Origin: Hymenopellis radicata
Taxonomy: Eukaryota > Basidiomycota > Agaricomycetes > Agaricales > Physalacriaceae
Reading direction: 5' to 3'
Length of the DNA stretch: 64,000 bases
Assembly (NCBI GenBank): GCA_015501595.1
Contig: JADNRX010000072.1
Coordinates: 116,115-180,114, forward strand
Under the pieces are notes generated by a model that did not search any database, was not told the DNA's origin, and saw only the letters and a list, made by a program, of their open reading frames with translations. Positions within the stretch are counted from its first letter, which is position 1; every line of letters begins with the position of its first letter. Below, piece by piece: positions 12,091 to 23,689 of the stretch. The position numbers were made by a program, and so were the translations under genes.

Positions 12091-13086
12091 TTACTGATGC
12101 CAATCGGCAAGCCACGCCTGTATATACGTGACCGCCTTCTCCTGAATGTACGCGATAGTCGGCTCTACAGCGGCCGCGATCTGTAGATCCGAACAGTGGA
12201 ATCCTTTCCCAACAAAGACTGGAGTTAAAGGTGTAGAATGGAAATCGATGGAGCTGCTCGATACAGTAGCATCCAACCAAGGATCATCTGAAATCGTGAT
12301 GAGAAAGTGCACTGTAACTGTAAGTGGAAAGCGTACTGATGCCGTTGGCAAAGAAGACTCGATCGACGTGAACGTCCCAGCCCCCGAACTTGGCGTTGAT
12401 CTCGTCTATCTTCGGAGATACTCCTTGTCCAAAGGTCTTTGGGAACGGAAATTGGCAACGCTCGCGCTACAGAGGGGTATCAGTAACCGCATTATGAAGC
12501 TTGACGTTGTATGCACCATCTCATGTGCGACATCTAGGTGCCGAGATACAATGGAAGGGTGTCCTTCTGGAGCGCCAACTTGGAACCAGCCAAGTTCGTT
12601 GCATCTAAAAACGTCTTGCTCAGTGAAAATAGGAGATAACAAGTTACATACACCAGCCAACCCCATGAGCGCGCCATCTGGTCCAGGGATGTGTTCGTAT
12701 ACTTGGCCAATGAACCGTCGTGGCTGCCATTTGACTCACTGAGACTTGGTCGGCATTATGTATAGATGCTCAGAAAGATCACTAACTCGTCCGGGAAACC
12801 GTACACGTTCTGCATGTAAGTGCCCCAAGCCGACAGAGCATGCTCGAGACCCCATCCACTTGCGGACGCGCTTTGGTTTCCCTTAACTTCCAAAGCATCG
12901 CAGAATTCATAGACGGGCTGAGAAGGGGCCATGTACATGTTCTGCCATTCCGTCAAGGGAGCACCAACTGTTGCCTGGTCATCAGTCTATTAGGTAGATG
13001 AGGAAAGGACTGCACATACGAGCGTTTGCAACATCGTCAACGTGTGTGATATTTCCCATACCGAAGACCTCCTTCACACAGAGACC

Positions 13087-13400
13087 AGATAGCCCGACTT
13101 AGGTGTTTCCGGATTGCAATCACCGGAGCACCTAAGTGCAGGACCTAGGTGTAATAATTGGTACCTAGAAATACAACTTGTCTTTGAAGTACTCGGCGCG
13201 ACATCTAAGTGCGACCCCGAGGTGTCATGGGCACCCAAGTGTCATCCCAAGTCACCGTCGACTTAGTGTTCTATAAGTGAAACGTAAGTGCGCCCCGAGG
13301 TGCAGCACCTAGGTGTCGCACCCAAATTCCGGAGAACAAACACCTCGAAGGCACAGACACCTAGGTGTCTCGCACCTAAGTGCGCTTCGGAAGTGTCCCT
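13087..13400. repeat. Left subterminal CACCTAGGTG-type repeats of E2
   Basis: Around a dozen variants of the near-palindrome CACCTAGGTG (CACCTAAGTG, CACCCAAGTG, CCCGAGGTG, CACCTCG) occur in either orientation at irregular 15-30 bp spacing. The same words fill the right end at 16150-16368. Confidence 0.85.
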
Positions 13401-13941
13401 TAGCTATCATTGAGTTTTGTGTCGGTTGTGTCGCTGGACGTACCCGCATTGGCAGCGCGGCGCGATTCGTCGGCCCTACCGCACGTCCACAACTAAGCCA
13501 CTGAGAAAGAAGTACTGACCGACGACATGGTGGTTAAAGGATAAGAGAGAGGACTGTCACGTGCCCCCTCTGTGCTACCTTCATTGTTCGAATCTTGTCC
13601 TCGGCCTTGACTGGACCGATGTCATGTGCTCCCTTTGTGCGAGCTTGAGTGGCTCAGTGGCTAAAGGAATTGTGGCGTAGCTGTATCAGAATGTCGATTG
13701 GTTGAATACCGGAGGGGTGTACCGACCAAGATGATGGAACTTTCAAAGGTGATGGTCATGGAAAGACACTGAGGCAATATTGCAGGAAGCCGGGGCGAAG
13801 AAGAAGGTCTACGAACCTGTAGTTCCACCAGCCTGATTAATTCAAGAAGTGGCCAGTACACAGAGTGTACAAGACACTGTAAATTTCTGATCCGATAGCA
13901 CAGCCACCATCATCTCTCCTTCCTTTACCATCACCACCCCA

Positions 13942-14901
13942 ATGGATAACGCGTCGTCCAGCACTACGCGCCAGAGCTCATCATCTACTGCATCTCCATC
14001 TAGTGGTAGGGGTCGTGGTCGCGGTCGTGGACGTGGCCGTGGCGCAACTACAATATCTCTGGCCGACAGCTCGGTGCCACCATCGCACCCCGCGGTCGGG
14101 GCAAATCTCGCGGCGGCCTTGGAAAATATCTGCGAGCCCGCGGCCGTGGGCGAGGGTCTGGCCGACCAGCGGAATTCCATGAGCGACTCTTGCTACTAGA
14201 TGGCGACCAAGTCAAACAGACCGAAGAGGACGACGACGAAGAGCAGCGACTCGGAGAACGCGCTTAGAAATACTCTCGGCGGAAGCTGGGAACGAATACA
14301 GACAGATATAAAGAGGAAGAGCTGGAGCTGGACTCGGACGGCGCGTATTTATCTCGTATCGTGTCGCGTTGCTGGTCTGTTTCATAGGAGAACCAATCTT
14401 GCCTCCAGAAATCGACCTCTCGTCTTTCCTAGAACGCCAACTCAATCTTGATGTCGACGCGCCGATACTCAAAACTGTTGATATCGATGAGGACGACGTC
14501 GACTACTCTCTGGCGCATATATCATCACGCGGCATCGCCAATCCCAACTAAGGCAAAGGAAAAATCGAGGAGATTGAATGGGACGACGACATGGACGAGA
14601 TGACTCGCTAAAAGACGGTGGCAGATGCTAATCGAGGTCAGCTTCCTACTTTCTACTTCTTGTGGCTCACCATGAGACAGAATTCACTTCGCGCTTCCGA
14701 GCCATCTGAGAAACTCAAGAAGAAACCAATTGCACCGACTACGAGGGAGCGCAAGCAAGGTTCGTGACTGTCCTCATCAAATGCACAGACCTAAACATTA
14801 GGATAGAAGCATCGTATGTTGCTGCGCCCGCCCTGCCGACAGAGCAGATTCGAAATCCGAAAGACGAAATGCAAGACTTTCTGGATGACTTGTTAATGTG
14901 A
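13942..14901 (+). pseudogene. Captured RG-rich protein gene copy inside E2
   Basis: Begins MDNASSSTTRQ, then a run of Arg-Gly pairs. A frame change follows, after which the reading GKSRGGLGKYLRARGRG continues into an acidic stretch (KQTEEDDDEEQRLGERA). Downstream pieces EIDLSSFLERQLNLDVD, EDDVDYSLAHISSRG, EEIEWDDDMDEMTR and the C-terminal PKDEMQDFLDDLLM are in order but separated by in-frame stops (TAG 14265, TAA 14549, TAA 14609) and degenerate introns. I take it as a decayed copy of a conserved fungal protein of unknown function picked up by the transposon; the parent gene is not in this window. Confidence 0.7.
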
Positions 14902-14904
14902 ACG

Positions 14905-16140
14905 GCAGGTCGGCGAGATTAACATAGTTACTATGTATGCCCATTTTTCATCTTCAGCGCTGCTCACCAAGACCGTAAACAGACATTGTATTACCATTTC
15001 CTAATGCGACGGATTCCTGCAGGATGAGTGAGTGGTTATAGGTTCTTGTATTAACTCTTCGGGTGCTCTGTGGAACGTGCCAGTGGGAATCAGGACTCGT
15101 CAAGACATGTATGGAGACTAGAAGTTGGTCTTGTTAATCAAGCAGTCTGAGTCACGATGGGTAAGTCCATGTCGTTATAGTACTTGCTCCTTGTCATATC
15201 ACTTATCACCTCCATTCCAGATCGACCTAAAATCATTCTTTCGCAACGCGCTTTCAGCCTGAGTTTGCCGCCTGCCAGCGAAGGCGCGACCGAAATCGAC
15301 TGATGATCACATCGGTGCACGGCGGCATCCATCACGACCTCCTACTAGTACTATTGGAAGGCTAGTACAACAGCATCCGAGTTCGGCTGAAGGTTGCACG
15401 TTGCACTACGACGATCAATTGGTCGTTGGCAACTCTATGCACGGCTCCTTGTTCTACTTTGAGACTCTCCTCAACGCTTGTCTGATAAAAAGGAGGCCGT
15501 GTCCCAGAACCTGCATTACATTCCGAACCCTTCTTATGACTCCTCCAGAAATTTCTACCTCGAACCCGTCTATGGACGGTTTCTGCTCCAGTCTTCCCAA
15601 CGGAAATTTTCAGCCAAATAATCGATCATGTACGTTCAGATGCTGTAGCGCTTCTCTGGTTGACGGCATAACCTTGTGGATAGTCGCTCTTCGCTCTCTC
15701 AAGGCGGCCCCGCTATCGTGGCGACTTTCCGCCCGTGTCCGACGAGCGATGGCAGATGTGGCATCCGTTCTTCATTCTTCCGAAAATGCACGGGGAGACG
15801 GATAGGCGTGATCCCTTTGTATAAGCGCCGATGGCTGTGCAGATCAAGTGCGCGTTGATCAACGCGTCTCATCTTGTATTCGGGCCAGTCAAGACCGACG
15901 ACAACTTTTTGACCAGAAAAGCAATGCTTGCCTTCCCACGTGATCTCTGTTGCTTTCTTTTTGACTATCACCAAGTCAGTGCCACCCGCCCCGCGAGCAG
16001 AAGCCTATGCATCTAGCGTACACGCGAACTCTCGTACCTTTTGTGGCCAGTCACCATCATCCTTCAATGATAGCAACATCTTCGCCGGGTATGTTTAGTA
16101 ACATGCCTATCGAGTGGCAACTCCTATGGATGATTCGTAG
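14905..16140. other. Rest of the E2 interior, no intact gene
   Basis: A short piece at 15158-15303 splices as M-D then RPKIILSQRAFSLSLPP and stops. Another at about 15505-15610 reads NPSYDSSRNFYLEPVYGRF. These look like fragments of one or more further broken coding sequences, but no family was recognised. Confidence 0.35.
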
Positions 16141-16149
16141 GTGCTGTGT

Positions 16150-16368
16150 AGTGCGAGGATGAACCTAGGTGCGCGGGGTCGGTGCATCGGCACCTCGGGG
16201 TGGCACTTAGGTGCGTTCGCACCTCGCGGTGACACTCGAGTGTATCTCTAACATGCCGACTACCATTTCAAGACAGCTTGTATTATCTATCTACCAATGA
16301 GTACACCTAGGTCCCGCACCTAAGTGCTCCGGTGATTCCAATCCGGAAACACCTAGGTCGGGCCATCT
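16150..16368. repeat. Right subterminal CACCTAGGTG-type repeats of E2
   Basis: At least eight variants, including AACCTAGGTGCG, CACCTCGGGGTG, CACTTAGGTGCG, CACCTCGCGGTG and CACCTAAGTGC, then the terminal inverted repeat ending at about 16368. Confidence 0.85.
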
Positions 16369-17454
16369 GGGTTCATCTTCACATCATTGATAGCAGCCTC
16401 GTTGCCGCTGTCGAAGACTTCATCAATATGTGTAATCACCGCCTGGATGTCACTCGAGCAGTTAGCGGGCATGTTAATTCGCTCTGGCTCGAAGTATTGC
16501 CAGAAGTTCCTGCAGGCGTCAGACTGAAGTAAGATCAAGAAATTCACGGTCACCCACTCGATGGCTTGAACGACGGCCGAAGAAGCATATCCGGCGTAGA
16601 AAATTTCGGGATGTCTGTGGAATAGTAAGCAAAAGTAATAATACGCTCGAGTCGACGTACTGATACACAGCCCAATTCACGACGGCGCCTGAATGATGAT
16701 TAACGTCGAAATTGAGAGGAACGTCATGAATAATGTCGATGCAAACCTGCGTAGCTGCCGCCAATGAGGATCCAAGGAGCACGGTCGGGTCCAACAGAGT
16801 CCCCGCCTTCCATTGGGAGAACGAGGTTCTGAGCGAGGTAGACCATATCATCGATGTTTTGCTGCACTGTGAGATACTGCAGGCTCTCCTCCGAGAGGTC
16901 CGGGTACGGATTGCTTTTCCCAAAGAAACGATGCTCCATTTGAATGGAAGCGCCCGACACAGATTGGGCGATTTTTCCTTGCATGTCTAGGTCTGGGAGG
17001 AACGCCCGCCAGGAGTCTGTAGAAAGGGAATAAGTGGTGGTGAGAGATTTATGAGGCCGGCAAGGTTCAGTTACCATCTGCATTGCCCTCTCCAGCATTT
17101 TCGAGAATAATTGGCCCACCTTTAGGATTGTGTGTTAGACGAGAGCAAACCATTAAACCGAAGGTGAGGTCTTACCAGGTTCGTAGAATTCTGCCGAAAA
17201 GAAGAAACGCTGCTTGAACGTTCCCAACGACGGATTGTTATGATCAATGAGCTGATCGAACCAGTATGTCGTATTGTATGCGGGCAGTCCTTCCTTCGTA
17301 GGGTGAGAGGGAAGTTCACGTTCATCCAATAGTCCCCATTTTCGACGAGCTGGAGAAGTGTATGCACCACTGATGAGGATAGCGAGAGTAGCGGCTTGAA
17401 GAGAGAACGGCGACCACCACATGTTCAGAGTTTGGGAACGAGAAATAGAGGAAG

Positions 17455-17463
17455 TTTTTATAG
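17455..17463 (-). promoter_or_regulatory. TATA box of the S28 gene
   Basis: CTATAAAAA on the minus strand, about 35 bp upstream of the ATG at 17422. Confidence 0.5.
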
Positions 17464-19351
17464 GTTGCGTACACTGTATACAGATGCGCCTTGCAGTGCT
17501 ATCTGTAACAACGAGCAACATTGTTTCAGAATCTGCGCTCAAAAGAAGAACGGCCGTTGATGACTGCACTGGATCGAGGCAAATAATCGTTGGCACACAA
17601 CTGACATCTGGAGGGCAAAGTCCCAAGACCAAAGACGCCGAGCTACCGATGCGCTCAGGACTCGGTGTGCCGCAGATATCCTATACTGTAATCGTGCCGT
17701 GTCAGTTGATATTCAGACGCTACAACGGTAAAGACCTCTCTTCCGACAGCAGAACGGAGGCAGAACGCGCTCGGACTACATAACGTCGACCAGGAAGACA
17801 AAGCGAACCATACGGAGCGGAATGATGAATAGTATTGATTGTATAAATCCAGGCTCGCTTCGTCAAAATGCTAGAAGTGACGCGTCGTCATAATTTGGTC
17901 GAGTGCAGGAGTTTTACCATGATTTGAATCAGGCATACCTATGGTACAAGAAGAGAGGAGTTATTACCCCTTTAGGACATCCTTACGTGTACCGGGGACT
18001 CGGCCTTCGTGTCCGTCGGCTTTGATACCGCTTTCACTGTCAGTGAAGTTTCACAATGGTTTCCTAAAAGTTTCCCGTGGACCAACAGAGTCCATTATAG
18101 ATTGGTAACTTCATGCGTCTTACTGGTTCTTCGCACCTTCGTTTATGCGCAGCAAATCCTCATGCGCATACTTCACAGTGACTAACGCATAGTAACGTAG
18201 TAGGAGATTAGTCTCGTAACCCGACCGTATATGAGAAGGTAAACCTGCGATATAAGGTCTGGGTTTTCTCGTCGAAATTTTGGCAGGCAAAGGACGCCTT
18301 CCTATTATGGTATGCGATCGAGAAATTTCCATGTGTATGCCACGCAAACGCCATGCTGTCGTGGAATTATCCCAATCGGGCGTACACGTCTTTTTTTTCA
18401 TCTGGTCGGCGCAAAGCCTTAGTACTGAATCTCTTTGACATGAACCCACGCAATCCTCTGTCTCCGGGGCAAGAAAATCTTATTCCTTATTTTCAAACTT
18501 CTCGGAAGACTGTCACGCGCAGGGACTGGCATTGCCTGCTACTAGTCCGAGTTCTGCTCACGCGCGGCAGAGTACCGCTGTCCCATCACAGTCGAAGTAC
18601 CGGGGCACCTTATCACCCTGGGTACACACCCATACTAATAGAGCAGCACGAAGTGCGAGAGCGCCGTGTACAACGTTAACTGTAAGGCTTGCCCAGAAGT
18701 CTTCGCTGAGGACAACTGTGCATGTTCTGCGGTAGAGCAGACAGACATATGTGAGACATGCTGAACAAAATCGGCAGTTTCCTCAGCTGACAGCAGAAAT
18801 TTTGGTGTTCTTGCAGCCGCGTCGGGCGCGTCGGGCGCAGTGGACACGGCTGACAAGAAGACGCGTCAAGATTTCAATTCCCGATTCGGACTGAAACACA
18901 TGGACTACACATGGAAATTTCTCGATCGCATACCATAATAGGAAGGTGTCCTTTGCCTGCCAAATTCTCGACGAGAAAACCAGGACCTTATATCGTCGAC
19001 TTGTCACATTATAAGGTTCGGTTACAGGACTAGTAGGAGATGCCCCGCTCTGAATTCTCGCCTCAGAATGGACGCCTGGACTTTTTTTACTACCGCTCAC
19101 CTTCTCTGCCAGCCCAGCCCCGAGGATGCTTTCAGTTGGCGTATAGGTATAGATGTCACTGGCAGCACCGTGACTCCTGGTAGTCTTGATTGCTACGCCA
19201 CACTTACGCGCATGTCGTCTGACGTCGGGCGACTTGAGCACGCGGTAAACGCGGAACGTGACCGCAACAAGTGTAATCCATCAGATGCGTCATCCTTAAG
19301 CCGAAAGCTTTCTCCCGGATCCAACTGATCTCCTTGACCAACACCACCACA
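17464..19351. other. Intergenic without a supported gene; contains an inverted-repeat pair
   Basis: Open frames here are short and lack family motifs. The only structure seen is the inverted repeat at 18191-19045. Confidence 0.4.
18191..19045. repeat. Inverted-repeat pair, ~150 bp arms, ~550 bp spacer
   Basis: The left arm (about 18191-18345) and the reverse complement of the right arm (about 18893-19045) share GGCAGGCAAAGGAC, CCTTCCTATTATGG and GCGATCGAGAAATTTCCATG in order, at roughly 85-90% by eye. This could be a small foldback or MITE-like element. No target duplication was identified. Confidence 0.65.
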
Positions 19352-20666
19352 ATGTCGAAACCTATTAACACTTGCGTACTGGGAGTCGGTCTTGCTGGTC
19401 TTACCTTCCACATTCCCTTCATCTTGGCGCTTCCGGATCTCTTTACTTTGCACTCTGTTCTCGAACGAAACCCTAGCTCCCCTCGCGGAAAAGTGCATGA
19501 TCGATTCGGTGTAGCAGTCAAGATACATCGTTCGCTTGACGACGTGTTGGCGGATCCGGATGTAGAGCTCGTCATAATCGGGACTCCGAATGAGACGCAT
19601 TATCCCTTCGCGAAAGCGGCTCTCCAGGCGGGGAAGCATGGTCAGCTGTTTAGAAGTCTGTTGTTTCGCAAGCTGATGTATACCAGTTCTCGTTGATAAA
19701 CCGGTGACAAGCAGCACTGCAGAAGGGAAGGAACTTGACGAATTGGCCCAGGCCAAGAAACTCGTGCTATATCCGTTCCAGAACCGACGCTGGGACTCGG
19801 ACTATCTAGCCTTGAAAAAGCTCCTGGACCTTCCATCTTCTTCACCCAAATCACTCGGAAACCTGGTTGAATTCGAGTCGCAGTAAGTCATTGGTATTGA
19901 TCATCGTTGTGAATCTAAACATCCATAGTTTCGATCGGTATCGTGCTACGCTTAAAGGCACTTGGAAAGACCAGCCTCTTCCTGCAGCTGGTCAGACTTT
20001 CGACCTCGGATCTCATCTGATCGACCAAACCCTTACCCTCTTTGGCAAACCGGAGAAACTTACAGCGTTCATCCAAAATGTCAGAGGTCTTGGTAGTCCC
20101 GAAGTCGACGACACTGTACGTTTTATCGTTATCGTGGATAGAAACATAACTCAAGCGCGTCAATAGTTTACGATCTACTTGCAATATCCTGCTGGAAAGC
20201 CATTCCCAAACCCGTTCACCGCCATCCTTCGCGGACACATTCTGTCTGCGCGCTCTAAGCAGCTCAGATATCTTGTACGAGGTACAAAGGGAACCTACAT
20301 CAAGTACGGAGTCGACGTCCAAGAAGACCAGCTGAAGATTATCGATGCGCCTGCGTCCATCTTCAAGACGGGGTACGGTCTTGAGCCGGAGTCCCTTTGG
20401 GGAAGCTTGGATAACATACAGGACAATGGATCTGTCGTGCAGTCAACGTGAGGTTAATAAAACTCTGTACAATAAGACTGCTGACGTGTCTTCGTAGGTG
20501 GCCCTCCAGCGCTGCGGGGCAGTATGTCGAGCTTTTCAGGAATCTTGCTGGCGTGATCCGGGAAGGCGCGCCTCAACAAGTGAAGTGGATGCAATCAGTG
20601 TCTGTAATTGAGATCATCGAGCTCGCTCTTAAGAGCTCCAAGGAGGGCATCACGATAACTCTTTAA
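19352..20666 (+). CDS. Gfo/Idh/MocA-family NAD(P)-dependent oxidoreductase
   Basis: Five exons (19352-19640, 19687-19882, 19929-20115, 20167-20447, 20498-20666) give 373 residues in one frame. The N-terminal Rossmann fold shows [12 protein letters not shown] (glycine-rich loop, residues 9-20) and [22 protein letters not shown] corresponds to the EKP nucleotide-binding motif of the family. The C-terminal half has the expected substrate-domain features, including [17 protein letters not shown] sequence ([14 protein letters not shown]) with a candidate Asp/His pair. Family members oxidise or reduce sugars, inositols or related hydroxyl compounds in the cytosol; the substrate cannot be told. No signal peptide. 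It lies 214 bp upstream of the CK1-like gene in the same direction. Confidence 0.92.
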
Positions 20667-20880
20667 TTGTAAGTTTACTGGAACATGTCAACATACAATT
20701 ATCTTGTACTTCTCTTCTCCGCGTTGAGCGCGAGCGCGCTTGATTATGTTGCTTGTTTGAAGCTTCATACCGCATTTGTACGCTGTAGGCGGAGTTGGCG
20801 GTGTTGTGGCGGCGATTGATCGGCAATATGCGGCCGGCCTTCTTCTCCTCGGTTCCGACTTTTCTTCGACTAGTACCACT

Positions 20881-23549
20881 ATGGTCTTTCACAGCCTTAT
20901 CAGTGCCCGGCTTGTGCCACACCTCGATAACACTCGAGCCCTTCACTGGCTTCAGTCCCATCCAGCTAATCGATGCGTTCTTCCACCCTTTTTAGGTCTT
21001 CTCATCGACTTACCTCGGGAGAAGACCTTTTCTCACCGGGGCGTTGGCTACGGTGGTTGTCCTACGATTTTCATTGTATCCTCACAAAAACCTGATCCTC
21101 CTTTTGCTTCGTTGTTTGTTCCTCTCCGAAAGGATGCTTATCCCTTATTTGTCCACCTTTTCCCGCCTATTCCTATCTCGACGGACGCCCTCAGTCAGCC
21201 CATCTACCCAGTGCATGCCATCGAATCCTCCTCCGTTGAAGCCATCATACACCTTTTCTTTTCTTCTCTGAAAGACTCCATCCTCTCCCTGGCCCGGACT
21301 GCCTTTCCACTTTCCGTTCAAACGACATGGCCATCGTTCCCAAGATACGATGCACCTGCTCACTATCTTGTTGCTATAACAGGTTGCCTTCCCTTGTACA
21401 ATCCTCATCATCGTGTTGTTTGGGACTCGCTCTGCTTCATTAACAGCATCCGTGCGGAGTTCTCATACACCGACTGGAAGACGGTGCCGCTAGATGTGTG
21501 GTTAAATTGGCTTCGCAGAATCCGTTCCCAGCCCAGAGCCATGTGGGTATCGCCGCCTAACCCCACGCCACCGACACCTTCCAATCCCATCATGGTTGAC
21601 CTCTTGCGAGTTCAAAGTCTTACCCTATCAGACGACACCGACCCCGGTCCTCAGGAGTCGGAAGACTTTGAAGTCTGGAAGTCTATACCACCACCTATTC
21701 CATCTTCATCGTTTGACCTCATTGTTCTCGATATAATCGGACTGATGCAGGTTAGCTTTTGTTCCTTTTGTCTTTATCTCCACCACGCTTATACCGGTCT
21801 GTCATGTAGGATCGTATGGGGGCCTTGCAGTCGTATCTCGGTGTATCCCACGTTCAACGCTTGTTGGAATTGGAGAACATGGAATTTTCTGCGGCAGGTG
21901 CTACCTATGCAGAAATCCTAGCACGCTCACTCAACCGCTTGGCAATGGAAATGCCCACTGTACGTTTCGATGGTCATGAACTATTTCGTCGGCTGGTGAA
22001 GAGGCGCGCCGACCTGGATAGTCAGTTTCATGTCCTCCTACAGTCAGGAATTCCCATCATCGGTTACAGTACCATCGACGGCGCCAGCTTAAGTTCCTGC
22101 GGGTTTATGCCACCATCATGGGTTCGTTGGATGTACGTACCGGACGATGCCGAAGGGCTATATCGTCCTTGCACTCAGCATCTCGCTGCTGTCCTCGAAC
22201 ACGCAAGAGGTCACTTTCAAAACTCAGACCCATCTCGCATCCTCGTCATCTCTACCTCTGTTCTTCGGCGCCTTGCGCCAGCTACTGAAATGGGCATGGC
22301 TACTGTCATTCCTGATTTTCTACATGACTTGGAGATTCAGGCATTGCATCATCGGAGACTTGTAATCGCGCCTGGGACTTTGCCTTGGACGCAGCGTATA
22401 CAGCCTCTCACGCATCTCCTTACTAGATTCAACGCAACGAAAGAGGAACTTTGCGTTTTCCCTCTCATACACCATGTCTACGCCGTTCTGGATGACTATC
22501 ATGGCATCTTTAATGACAGTGGAAAAGCAGTTGTCCTTGCCCTCAATCTACTCAATAATCAAGAAGTCGTGATCAAGTACTCGGTCAACGCTCAGCAGAA
22601 TATCATCATTGAGCGAGAAGCTTTGGTTTACCGCCAGCTTGCTGGCTGTCCTTTCCTACCACGTGTTCTGTGGAGCGGTCCCATCGGCCATTTGCAAGGC
22701 ATCTGCCTTGAATTCCTCGGCCCCACTCTTGACCAGCTTCGTCGTCTATGTAGAGGTCACTTTTCTCATCGCACTGTTATCATGATTGCTATACGTTTGG
22801 TTAGTCATGCTCTTGTACATCCTTCCCTCTCATACTGACACGGCTCCCTCTTAGCTCTCATTCTTGAAATTTGCTCACTCGGCCGGTGTCGTCATTCAGG
22901 ACCTGAAGCCTCAAAATCTCGCTGTAGGATTCAGTGATCCTACCCGCATCTACGCGTTCGACTTTGATATCTCTCGGACGTTTCTTGATCCCAAGACCGG
23001 CACGCATCTCCCGTATAATCACGTCAAGTCACCTAGTACATGGTTGTACTGCACCCATTGGGCCCATTGCAACATTGGAAAGTCCTGTTTCGTGTTTCGC
23101 ATTTTACCTTCTGGTGATTGCTAACAACTTGCCTGTTTTCAGAAGCAACGAGACGCGACGACATCGCTATGCTAGCCCATACGCTTCTTCACCTCCACCA
23201 CGGCGCTCTTCCTTGGGAATCACTTTCCGCGCCGGATACCGATGCATACTTTCAGCAGATGGCACACATGAAGACGCCCGGTCACGTCGAGCTGGAGAAA
23301 TGGCTTCAACAATCGCCGCCGATTATCGCTGTTATCCTCTCGCATGCACGCGGGTTGGATTACCAACAGGAACCCGACTACGACAGCTTGCTGCAGAGCT
23401 GCCACCTTGAGTTGGGTGAACATGGCTGGCTCGACGACGGTCAGTTCGACTGGACAGCGCCCGAGCTCGCTCCAATGGGCACTCTCCTCGATGATGAGTT
23501 TCGATTTATTCCTAAGAACAGTGTCCTTCCGTTACTTGGGTATTCGTAG
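20881..23549 (+). CDS. Large protein with C-terminal CK1-like kinase domain; one intron has a GA-AG boundary
   Basis: Exons 20881-21750, 21810-22799, 22855-23077 and 23143-23549 give 829 residues. The start is the first in-frame ATG. Residues 1 to about 500 match nothing I recognise. The kinase-like domain follows: lysine region EVVIKYSVN, hinge LEFLGPTLDQL, the catalytic loop VIQDLKPQN (His-Arg of HRD replaced by Ile-Gln, Asp kept), AFDFDISRTFLDPKTGTHLPY (DFG replaced by DFD, CK1-style PKTxxHxPY) and RRDDIAMLAHTLLHL with GALPWESL as in CK1. It may be a weak kinase or a pseudokinase. The third intron (23078-23142) must start GAAAGT to keep frame; no in-frame GT donor exists nearby. Either a rare GA-AG intron is used or the gene is damaged by a T-to-A change at +2. 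Confidence 0.82.
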
Positions 23550-23689
23550 TTTATGTCAGTTCCAATGGTTATCTACAGTCGTTCATCGTATCATCGCTTA
23601 GTATAGCCGGACAGACTGACATCTTGAATGCCACAACTCCCTCAGTCACTGCCGAAACGCTTTGCGAAGTGCCTTGACCGAATTTATGC

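Larger units (their letters stand above)
13087..16368. mobile_element. E2: 3.28 kb terminal-inverted-repeat element inside the S28 gene
   Basis: Ends are inverted copies of at least 55 bp: AGATAGCCCGACTTAGGTG on the left and, from the right on the minus strand, AGATGGCCCGACCTAGGTG, both followed by TTTCCGGATTG and AATCACCGGAGCAC. Subterminal DNA is crowded with the palindrome CACCTAGGTG. The inserted position is exact because the peptidase frame reads up to it on both sides (VKMN / LCVKEVFG). A clear target duplication could not be assigned; both flanks read CC before AGAT. No transposase was recognised and the interior holds a broken gene copy. Confidence 0.9.
12091..17422 (-). pseudogene. 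Serine carboxypeptidase S28 (Pro-X carboxypeptidase-like), split by transposon E2
   Basis: Start at 17422 with a signal-like N terminus (LQAATLAILISGAYTS). Exons on the minus strand: 17176-17422, 17075-17119, 16747-17016, 16661-16688, 16614 to about 16369, then the 3.28 kb insertion, then about 13086-13020, 12783-12967, 12654-12738, 12532-12604, 12337-12466, 12091-12287. The catalytic Ser is in WILIGGSYAG (exon 3), the Asp in NDPWLDATVSS (last exon) and the His in GKGFHCSDLQ. LGWFQVGAPEGHPSI is also typical of the family. Every exon outside the insertion stays open, so the interruption looks young. Unless the element is removed from the transcript, the product would lose the Asp and His. S28 enzymes cleave after proline and are secreted or vacuolar. 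Confidence 0.9.

Noticed and set aside
13620..13660. tRNA-like stretch GAGTGGCTCAGTGGCTAAAGG
   Set aside because: No matching anticodon arm or T-arm at the right distance; no acceptor stem pairing.
9203..17422. Peptidase gene cluster with a shared pathway
   Set aside because: The S10 and S28 genes are on opposite strands, one is disrupted, and no biosynthetic or transport partner is adjacent.
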